From Rheinheimera soli (GTDB lineage Bacteria > Pseudomonadota > Gammaproteobacteria > Enterobacterales > Alteromonadaceae), in the NCBI RefSeq assembly GCF_021290985.1, contig NZ_JAJOYU010000001.1, positions 62,001 through 126,000 on the forward strand: a DNA stretch of 64,000 nucleotides. Direction: 5' to 3'. Positions 57,905 to 64,000 of this stretch are shown here, one piece after another; the stretch's first letter is position 1, and each line of letters starts with the position of its first letter. The notes beneath the pieces were generated by a model. That model was not told where the DNA came from. It ran no database searches and saw nothing but the letters and a program-made list of their open reading frames with translations. The translations under genes were made by a program, and so were the position numbers.

Positions 57905-59875
57905 GTGAACCAGATAACGATAGATAGCGCGTTAAGTGCCCAAACCAAAGGGTCTGTGCCCGCAGCTGTGCTGGTGGAAGAACACAACTATCAGGCGCTG
58001 TTAAATATTGGCAAAGATGGCATAGGCCAGTTAAAGCTGCACACCCCTGCTGGCATGGTGCTTATTCAGGATGCCAAACTGAATTTACCGGCCTTGCAAG
58101 GTCAGCTCATGGTGCAATTGACTCAGGCGTTATCTGGCCAGCTGCAGTTAAAACTCAGTCAGAACGGCCCTCAGCCTATGCCGGTGCAGTTAACTCAGCC
58201 GCAATTGCAACAGCTAGTGACACAACTCAGTGCGCAAATATCGACTCAACCAGGCTCCCAGCTCAGTACTCAGCTCACCACTCAACTGAACACTCAATCA
58301 GCAGCCCAGCTGCACACGCAGGCAAGCACCAATCTGGCCAAAGTCGTGCAAGTGCAGGTACAAATTCAGCGTCAGGATCAACAACTGATTTTGCAGTTGG
58401 GGCAAAATAAAGTTCAGTTGCCCTTACCTGCAGCGTTGCAAAGCTTGCCACCAAGCCAATGGCTGGATGCTAAGCTGCAGTTAAAGGCCGGGCAATTAAG
58501 CCTGGTGTTGCCAAAAGCTGCCTTGCTGCCACATTCGGTTGATACCACTCAGGGCAAAAACTCTGGCCCATTATCTGCAAAAGCACCTGAATTACTGACT
58601 GTTCCGCTGAAAAGCGAACCCACATCAGGCCAGATAAAAACTCAGCCACAGCCTGCTGTATCGTCACCGACTGCAGCACCGACAAAAACACCAGCAGCAG
58701 GCTCAGCGCAGCAGCAAACTATTATTCCGTTATCCGCTGCAGTGCAGCAACGGGTTTTGCCTTTGGTATTGCCACAGCTGACCAACGCAGCATCTGGCAC
58801 TGTATTGAGTTTAAACGAGTTAAAACAGCTGCCCATACCGCTGGCGATGAAACAACAACTGGCCGATCCGCAGTATCAGTTGCAACTCACCCCACAAGGC
58901 CAGTTACAACTCAAAGCTATCCCTGAGCAAAAAACCATACAGATAGACCCTCAGCCCAAAGTGCTGCAATTGCAAAGCTCTAAAACAGAACCAAGCCAGG
59001 CTGTGTCAGGTTCAGTCGAAGCGACAAAGTTTATAAAACCGCAAATAGAGCCAGCTGTGCTCAATCAGGCCTGGCGGCAATTACTGCCGATGCTTAATCC
59101 AGAATGGGAAAATCTGGCTGAAGTACCAGAGTTACCGGAAGCAGTGAAGGCCATTTTACAACTGGTGCGGCAAAGTCAACCTGATGCCAGCAAGCTGACC
59201 AATCTGACTCAGTTGCCAGCCCAACTGCAGGCCTTGTTGCAATTTAATCCGCTGCAAAATGTCACTATGCCGCAAACTGCAGCAGGCACCTTAGCCGTCG
59301 CCATTCAGTTATTATTGGGCCGCTTGGGGCAAAGTCTGCCGCAAAATGACAAAGGCCCAAACAAAGATCATAAGTTGAAGGAATTTGTTGCACAGCTCGA
59401 TCAAACTCAAAGCAGCCAGTTGCTAAAGCAACTATCCAGTCAAAGCTCGTCATTGCAACAAGCCCAGTTAGCTACGCTTGAACAACAAAGCAAAGACCCG
59501 TTGCAGCAGATCTTCTTAACCTTGCCGATCCAGAATCAGCAGGTATCTGACTTTTGCCAGATAGCCATAACACAGCAAGAAGAAGAGCAGGAAAAAGGCA
59601 AAGGTAAATCAACCCAGTGGCAGCTGTCGATGAAGTTTGATTTAAAACAGCTGGGGCAGTTGTTGGCGATCAGCAAGTTATCTGGCTCGTCCTTGTCGTT
59701 GCAGTTGTATACCGACACCACCATGCTGAAGTTATTAGCCGAAAAATACCTGCCGCTGTTAAAAGACAGATGCAAAGCTCAAGGTATAGAGGTGACAGAA
59801 GCCCATTGTCAGCTTGGAAAAATTCCGGATAGTTTAATGCCTAAAACCACCAGCTTGCTGGCCATTCGGGTGTAG
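57905..59875 (+). CDS. FliK C-terminal-domain protein (flagellar hook-length control-like)
   Basis: A 656-aa Gln/Leu-rich protein. The last 120 residues or so (STQWQLSMKFDLKQLGQLLAISKL ... LSLQLYTDTTMLKLLAEKYLPLLKDRCKAQGI) match the FliK substrate-switch domain; the first 500 residues are low-complexity with Ser/Thr/Gln repeats (LSTQLTTQLNTQ) and Pro-rich linkers, as in FliK rulers. It has no signal peptide. With the FlhB-C-like gene downstream, this repeats the known pairing of FliK-like and FlhB-like proteins beside ccm in Alteromonadales. It is not in a flagellar operon, so its role in export switching is inferred. Confidence 0.8.
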   Translation: MNQITIDSALSAQTKGSVPAAVLVEEHNYQALLNIGKDGIGQLKLHTPAGMVLIQDAKLNLPALQGQLMVQLTQALSGQLQLKLSQNGPQPMPVQLTQPQLQQLVTQLSAQISTQPGSQLSTQLTTQLNTQSAAQLHTQASTNLAKVVQVQVQIQRQDQQLILQLGQNKVQLPLPAALQSLPPSQWLDAKLQLKAGQLSLVLPKAALLPHSVDTTQGKNSGPLSAKAPELLTVPLKSEPTSGQIKTQPQPAVSSPTAAPTKTPAAGSAQQQTIIPLSAAVQQRVLPLVLPQLTNAASGTVLSLNELKQLPIPLAMKQQLADPQYQLQLTPQGQLQLKAIPEQKTIQIDPQPKVLQLQSSKTEPSQAVSGSVEATKFIKPQIEPAVLNQAWRQLLPMLNPEWENLAEVPELPEAVKAILQLVRQSQPDASKLTNLTQLPAQLQALLQFNPLQNVTMPQTAAGTLAVAIQLLLGRLGQSLPQNDKGPNKDHKLKEFVAQLDQTQSSQLLKQLSSQSSSLQQAQLATLEQQSKDPLQQIFLTLPIQNQQVSDFCQIAITQQEEEQEKGKGKSTQWQLSMKFDLKQLGQLLAISKLSGSSLSLQLYTDTTMLKLLAEKYLPLLKDRCKAQGIEVTEAHCQLGKIPDSLMPKTTSLLAIRV

Positions 59876-60139
59876 AGCGTGTTGACGTTTCAGGGTTATT
59901 TTTGCAGCAGTCTGGCCGGTTTTTATGCAAGGCAGCGCGAGTGCAGTGTAGTTATTCTACATAAACGAGTGCTAACGCAGCAGAAAGGCCGGCCAGGCGC
60001 TGCCCTTCGGGTTCGTCTGGCGGCGCCCTGAACTTTGTCACTCGTCGCTCATTTAGAATAACTAAACTTCGCTCCTCGTTTCGCGTTCAAAGCGGCGCCA
60101 GAGCGAACAAAATTTAATCTCGAAACGTTAACACGCTCT
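59874..60139. mobile_element. MITE-like 266-bp imperfect palindrome
   Basis: Ends are near-perfect 18-bp terminal inverted repeats: AGAGCGTGTTGACGTTTC at 59874-59891 and GAAACGTTAACACGCTCT at 60122-60139 (one mismatch). Inside, TAGTTATTCTA (59949-59959) pairs with TAGAATAACTA (60054-60064), GTTCGTCTGGCG (60011-60022) with CGCCAGAGCGAAC (60096-60108), and CTGGCCGG (59912) with CCGGCCAG (59989). There is no coding frame of note. It overlaps the stop codon of the FliK-like gene and ends just before the Shine-Dalgarno of the FlhB-like gene. A clear target duplication is not visible (possibly TA). Confidence 0.8.
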
Positions 60140-60150
60140 CTAGGATACAG

Positions 60151-60480
60151 ATGAAAGACGTGACTAAAACCCCTGATAGCATAGACATAGACGCCAGCGC
60201 AGTAGCTCTGGCTTATGACGGTAAAAATGCACCGCAGATTGTTGCCAAAGGCCATGGCGAACTGGCACAGGATATTATTGCCACAGCCAAAGAACATGGC
60301 GTTCTGGTGCATGAGGATGAAGAGCTGGTAAAAGTGCTGCAACGTATTGAGCTTGGCAGCGATATCCCCAAAGAGCTCTATATCATCATCGCCGAGCTTA
60401 TCGCCTTTTCTTATGTGCTACAGGGCAAATTCCCGGACGAGTGGCACAATATTCACCAGCGTATCGATTTAAAAAGCTAA
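60151..60480 (+). CDS. FlhB C-terminal-domain-like protein (EscU/YscU/HrcU switch family)
   Basis: A 109-aa protein corresponding to the cytoplasmic domain of the flagellar export gate FlhB (AVALAYDGKNAPQIVAKGHGELAQDIIATAKEHGVLVHEDEELVKVLQRIELGSDIPKELY pattern in pieces). The autocleavage NPTH motif of true FlhB is missing; the first strand runs straight into KNAPQIVAKG. There is no membrane part. AGGA lies five bases before the ATG. It was probably cotranscribed with the FliK-like gene before the MITE-like insertion between them. Confidence 0.85.
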   Translation: MKDVTKTPDSIDIDASAVALAYDGKNAPQIVAKGHGELAQDIIATAKEHGVLVHEDEELVKVLQRIELGSDIPKELYIIIAELIAFSYVLQGKFPDEWHNIHQRIDLKS

Positions 60481-60767
60481 CTTTCTTGTTTATCACTGAC
60501 CAGCATAGTGCGGCTGGCCGACACAGCAGGGTGTGAGATCTGCACTTTGATATCACTGATAAGCCTATGCAGTTCTGCTTGCACTATGGCCTCTGTCATC
60601 TCCAGCTGAAATTCCAGGCAAGCATGCCCATGCCAGTGGGTCACGCCTAATAAATGCCAGTCAGCAAGTTTCGGATGTTCCAGGGTGTGACCACAATCCC
60701 GTGCGACTTCGTCTAAATCGGCATCATCGTCCGACAAATCCACTTCAAGGTATAAATACAACATCAT
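60477..60767 (-). CDS. Small acidic conserved hypothetical protein
   Basis: A protein of about 96 aa (MMLYLYLEVDLSDDDADLDEV...) with AAGGA upstream of two tandem ATGs. It is acidic at the start and has His and Trp residues in the middle (HPKLADWHLLGVTHWHGHACLEF). No family was recognised. It overlaps the end of the convergent FlhB-like gene by 4 bp and lies 22 bp downstream of the racemase gene on the same strand, perhaps cotranscribed. Confidence 0.65.
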   Translation of the reverse strand: MMLYLYLEVDLSDDDADLDEVARDCGHTLEHPKLADWHLLGVTHWHGHACLEFQLEMTEAIVQAELHRLISDIKVQISHPAVSASRTMLVSDKQES

Positions 60768-60789
60768 CAATTCCTTCTACTGCCGCTTT

Positions 60790-61486
60790 TTATTGTAAAG
60801 AGTAGTCTGCAGCCTTTTGTGCATGCAAAGCTGTGGTATCAAATAACGGCACAGCGCAATCTTCGCTACTGACCAATAAACCTATTTCAGTGCAGCCTAA
60901 AATAATAGCTTCTGCGCCTTGAGTCACCAAATCCGCCATAATTTGTTGATATTGCTGGCGTGACTCCGGCTTCACTATCCCGAGGCATAACTCCTGATAA
61001 ATGACCTGATGCACCAGGTTCCTGCCCTCTTCGTCCGGTACCAGTACTTCTAAACCATAAGACTCTGTCAGGCGTTTTTTATAAAAATCCTGCTCCATGG
61101 TAAAACGGGTGCCTAACAAAGCGACTTTGTTAAGGCCAGCTTGTTGTATAGCTTCAGCCGTCGCATCAGCAATATGCAACAGTGGAATAGCCACAGCAGC
61201 TTCTATGGCCGCAGCCACTTTATGCATGGTATTGGTACAAAGCACGATGCACTCAGCACCAGCACCAGCAGCCTGTAGCTTAAGTGCAGCATCAGCTAAC
61301 AACTCACCGGCTTTGTCCCAGTCGCCGCTGCGCTAACGCTTCAATATCGGCAAAATCCACACTGTATAAAATGATTTTGGCGCTGTGCAGACCACCCAAT
61401 CGCTGCTTAATACGCTGATTGATCTGACGGTAATAAGGAATAGTCGACTCCCAGCTCATGCCGCCTATTAACCCTATGGTTTTCAT
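60790..61486 (-). pseudogene. Aspartate/glutamate racemase family gene, frameshifted (YgeA-like)
   Basis: The N-terminal part starts MKTIGLIGGMSWESTIPYYR (61486) and reads to DIEALAQRRLGQSR then stop at 61304. The rest continues in another frame from GDWDKAGELLADAALKL through LCTNTMHK and LGCTEIGLLV to the end at 60790. Joined, it matches YgeA-type amino-acid racemase along its full length of about 230 aa, with both catalytic Cys motifs in the second part. The shift lies near 61325-61335 (CAGCGGCGACTGG) and needs one extra or two missing bases. It is either a recent pseudogene or a sequencing error. Confidence 0.85.
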
Positions 61487-61601
61487 TGGTTTGTCTCTGA
61501 AGTATTGATGCAAACTACAGTATCAATTCAGGCAGGAACTGTATAGCAGCTCTGGCAAATCAGAATCGAAGTAAAAATGGCCAAGCAGAAAATTCTGTAA
61601 A

Positions 61602-61632
61602 AAAAGCCCGCGGCATAAGCAGGCGGGCTTTT
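61602..61632. terminator. Bidirectional terminator after 61655 gene
   Basis: Stem AAAAGCCCGC / GCGGGCTTTT with an 11-nt loop and T-runs both ways, 23 bp past the stop of the small leftward gene. Confidence 0.88.
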
Positions 61633-61654
61633 GTGAGCAGAGTGGAATGAACTC

Positions 61655-61849
61655 TCAGTAATAAATATCCGCTTTTTGATGCAACTGAGGTTCGTCCTGC
61701 AGATCATCAAAAGAGACGGCTATATGCTGATCTTTATTATCCAGATCAGACAAATACACAGCTCTGTCCTGTGCATCAATCCAACTCACTACACCTATGC
61801 CTTTTTTGGTTTGGCAAACCATGCCTAATTTCAGCTCTAATACATTCAT
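61655..61849 (-). CDS. Small conserved hypothetical protein
   Basis: A 64-aa protein MNVLELKLGMVCQTKKGIGVV... with a strong GGAG seven bases before the ATG and a terminator after it, so it is a real gene. The sequence pattern (GMVCQTKKGIGVVSWIDAQDRAVYLSDLDNK) suggests a small SH3-like beta barrel. No named family recognised. Confidence 0.7.
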   Translation of the reverse strand: MNVLELKLGMVCQTKKGIGVVSWIDAQDRAVYLSDLDNKDQHIAVSFDDLQDEPQLHQKADIYY

Positions 61850-61967
61850 TGCACTTCTCCTCAGGCTTCAAATTTAACGCAGGTATTTAGTTAGACGCCT
61901 AAAGATGTCATTTTGATGTCCGACCAGATAAATTAATGCTAACTGAATGAAATAAAGCAGAATTTAG

Positions 61968-61997
61968 TTTGGGTCAGAGTGTTTGCTCTGACCCAAA
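61968..61997. repeat. 12-bp perfect palindromic hairpin downstream of rluB
   Basis: TTTGGGTCAGAG / CTCTGACCCAAA with loop TGTTTG, 11 bp past the rluB stop. It may end rluB, but lacks a following T-run. The GGGTCAGAG...CTCTGACCC core resembles REP-like palindromes seen around RAYT transposases in many gammaproteobacteria; no transposase is here. Confidence 0.7.
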
Positions 61998-62008
61998 ACA
62001 GGACTGGA

Positions 62009-62950
62009 TTAGATGCGGGTACGTTTTTTCTGAGTTTGTTTTGGCTTTTTCGCTTTGGCTTTTTCTGCTGCCGCTGCTTTTTCTGCTCTCACCACTTCAG
62101 GTTTAACACCCGACTGCACCATGATTTGATGCTTACGTACTGCACGCTTAATGCCTGCCATACGGCGACGACGTTCGTCGCGGTCTTCCGGTTTCATTAA
62201 ACTTTCAGTTTCAGCCGATAAATGCACCAGCTTACGTAAGTAGTTCACATCTTCCAGCGGATATTCGGCATAACCACCGGCGGGTAAATGTTTAGGCAAT
62301 AACAAATCACCGTAACGAATACGAATTAAGCGGCTCACTACAGCGCCTTGTGATTCCCACATACGGCGAACTTCACGGTTACGACCTTCAGTCAACACCA
62401 CATGGAACCAGCGGTTAATGCCTTCACCGCCCATAGCTTTAATTTTTTTGAAGTTGGCTTTACCATCTTCCAGCTCCACGCCTAAACGTAGTTTCTGGAT
62501 CATTGCATCGTTGACATCACCAAATACCCGTACCGCATATTCACGTTCTACTTCAAACTTCGGATGCATTAAACGGTTGGCCATTTCACCATCTGTGGTG
62601 AACAGCAATAAACCGCTGGTATTGATATCTAAACGGCCAATGGCAATCCAGCGTGAGTCTTTAATTTTTGGCAGGCGGTCAAATACAGTAGGACGACCTT
62701 CAGGGTCGATACGCGAACAAATTTCGCCTTCCGGTTTGTGATAAGCAATAACGCGGCATACCTGTTCAGCTTCAGCTGCAATTTTGACCGGATGGCCGTC
62801 GACCCGCACTTGTTGATTTGCATTAATACGGTCGCCTAATGACGCCACTTTGCCATCCACAGTCACACGTCCAGCACTGATGTATTCTTCCATCTCGCGG
62901 CGGGATCCAACACCGGATCGCGCCAGCACTTTCTGTAGTTTTTCACTCAT
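62009..62950 (-). CDS. rluB: 23S rRNA pseudouridine(2605) synthase
   Basis: Isomerises U2605 of 23S rRNA. The 313-aa protein has an N-terminal S4 RNA-binding domain ([29 protein letters not shown]), the catalytic Asp in [15 protein letters not shown], and the RsuA-family segment [27 protein letters not shown]. The C-terminus is a Lys/Ala/Arg-rich tail ([19 protein letters not shown]), as usual for RluB. It follows scpB by 3 bp, the conserved scpA-scpB-rluB order. Confidence 0.95.
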   Translation of the reverse strand: MSEKLQKVLARSGVGSRREMEEYISAGRVTVDGKVASLGDRINANQQVRVDGHPVKIAAEAEQVCRVIAYHKPEGEICSRIDPEGRPTVFDRLPKIKDSRWIAIGRLDINTSGLLLFTTDGEMANRLMHPKFEVEREYAVRVFGDVNDAMIQKLRLGVELEDGKANFKKIKAMGGEGINRWFHVVLTEGRNREVRRMWESQGAVVSRLIRIRYGDLLLPKHLPAGGYAEYPLEDVNYLRKLVHLSAETESLMKPEDRDERRRRMAGIKRAVRKHQIMVQSGVKPEVVRAEKAAAAEKAKAKKPKQTQKKRTRI

Positions 62951-62953
62951 GAT

Positions 62954-63535
62954 TTAATGTATCTCTTCAGTCATCACGACTGGGTTAAAAAAATCCGGCG
63001 TTGCTTGAAACTCGGCCAGAGCAGGTAAATCGCTTAAATCCTTTAAGCCAAAATAATCTAAAAATGTCGGCGTCGTGGCATACAAACCAGGACGACCAGG
63101 TACTTCTTTATGCCCTACCACTTTGACCCAACCACGGTCGAGCAAAGTACGCATAATCTGACTGCTAACCGTTACCCCCCGCACTTCTTCAATTTCGCCG
63201 CGGGTAATAGGTTGACGATAAGCAATCAAGGCCAAAGTCTCCAGCACGGCACGGGAATAACGTGGCGAACGTTCTGGCCAGAGTAACGCCAGGTATTCAC
63301 TTAAATCAGCACGGGTCTGAAACCGAAAACCAGAGGCCGTTTCAATCAACTGAATACCCCGGCCTAAATAATCCTGCTGCAACTGCGCTAAAGCCTGCTG
63401 CAGACGTTTTCGGGTTAACTCAAAACTTTCCAGCACAGTACTTTGTAAGTCATTCACAGACAAAGGTTTATCAGAGGCGAAAATAGCGGCTTCGACTAAC
63501 TGCAGCAGTTGTTGCTCGTTAATTTTTTTCGCCAT
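62954..63535 (-). CDS. scpB: Segregation and condensation protein B
   Basis: Winged-helix subunit that, with ScpA, bridges SMC-type proteins in chromosome organisation. The 193-aa protein has two winged-helix domains (QQLLQLVEAAIFASDKPLSVNDL; LETLALIAYRQPITRGEIEEVRGV, the second being the family signature) and VKVVGHKEVPGRPGLYATT. 38 bp after scpA, with AGGAG before the start. Confidence 0.95.
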   Translation of the reverse strand: MAKKINEQQLLQLVEAAIFASDKPLSVNDLQSTVLESFELTRKRLQQALAQLQQDYLGRGIQLIETASGFRFQTRADLSEYLALLWPERSPRYSRAVLETLALIAYRQPITRGEIEEVRGVTVSSQIMRTLLDRGWVKVVGHKEVPGRPGLYATTPTFLDYFGLKDLSDLPALAEFQATPDFFNPVVMTEEIH

Positions 63536-63573
63536 GCCTGCTCCTTAGTCTGTAGCTTCAAATACGCTGGCCA

Positions 63574-64000
63574 TTATGCCAATTTCACGTGGATCTGACC
63601 ATAAGCTTCTACCTGAATGACTTGGATCAGCTTTTCTTTCACCAGCTCCAAAATAGCCAAAAAGCTCACCACCACACCCTGCCGTCCTTCTGATAACTCA
63701 AAACACTCGGCAAACTCAAGGTAGTCGGAGCGGCCTTTGAGCAACTCCAGAATTTTGCTCATGCGCTCGCGGGTGGATAAATGCTCTTTTTTAATTTGGT
63801 GATGCTGAAAATCTTTGGCGCGTTTGGCTATGTCTTTCAGTGCCAACAAAATCTCCTGCAACGACACTTCAGGCAAAATCACATAAGGTTCGAAGTTATC
63901 GTCCAAACCCGCTTTGGCAGGAAAATAATCCCGCTCCTGGCGTGGCAATAAATCCACGTCAGTGGCTGCTTTTCGGATAATTTCGTATTCCTGCAACCGC
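63574..64000 (-). CDS. scpA: Segregation and condensation protein A, C-terminal part
   Basis: Kleisin partner of ScpB. Only the last 142 codons lie in the window; the start is beyond position 64000. The C-terminal winged helix is recognised from RMSKILELLKGRSDYLEFAECF and GVVVSFLAILELVKEKLIQVIQ, followed by the family end QVEAYGQIHVKLA. Upstream of scpB and rluB in the same operon. Confidence 0.92.
   Translation of the reverse strand, partial: RLQEYEIIRKAATDVDLLPRQERDYFPAKAGLDDNFEPYVILPEVSLQEILLALKDIAKRAKDFQHHQIKKEHLSTRERMSKILELLKGRSDYLEFAECFELSEGRQGVVVSFLAILELVKEKLIQVIQVEAYGQIHVKLA

Overview
This window is chromosomal sequence from a free-living gammaproteobacterium. Gene content and order (pheS-pheT-ihfA, dapA/bamC beside gcvR-bcp, bepA-arsC-wrbA-DUF2069, a complete ccmABCDEFGHI cluster beside a FliK-like/FlhB-like pair, scpA-scpB-rluB, a VolA-type lipase, TonB receptors) resemble the Alteromonadales/Chromatiales border, for example Rheinheimera or relatives. 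That placement is inferred from remembered family context, not from a search. No rRNA, tRNA, CRISPR array, prophage or intact insertion sequence was seen. Most of the window is core genome.

Layout. 1-1.1 kb: a secreted subtilisin-like protease cut by the window edge. 1.4-10.1 kb: a mostly leftward block with ihfA, pheT, pheS, hda, a DUF2066 protein, a MarC-type membrane protein, bamC and dapA. 10.2-18.3 kb: a rightward block with gcvR, bcp, a PQQ-dependent sugar dehydrogenase next to a PqqU/YncD-like TonB receptor, the bepA-arsC-wrbA-DUF2069 operon and a Lon-substrate-domain protein. 18.3-28 kb: queE/queC, metR with a metE remnant, cysB, an orphan soluble histidine kinase, topA and astB. 28-41.9 kb: two large surface lipoproteins, a dicarboxylate/amino-acid symporter, tpm, sohB, a YciK-type reductase, an H-NS-like protein, galU, a beta carbonic anhydrase, a hotdog thioesterase and purU. 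42-50.5 kb: trmO, proS, a TetR regulator, mlaA, two kelch proteins and a POT peptide transporter. 50.8-57.7 kb: the cytochrome c maturation operon. 57.9-64 kb: FliK-like and FlhB-C-like genes separated by a MITE-like palindrome, a frameshifted racemase, rluB, scpB and the end of scpA.

The most unusual signal is a dispersed family of roughly 50-bp hairpin repeats at four loci (about 7.94, 28.0, 31.8-32.06 and 37.3 kb). Each copy or array ends in CAT directly against the A-tract of a Rho-independent terminator. The hairpin stem shows compensatory base changes between loci, which points to selection on, or a mobility mechanism using, the folded form. Other points of note are the metE relic beside metR, the probable PQQ uptake and use pair, a 266-bp inverted-repeat element wedged between a stop codon and the next Shine-Dalgarno, a second intergenic repeat between topA and astB, and several genes whose ribosome-binding site points to a GTG or TTG start (bamC, queE, sohB, ccmA).
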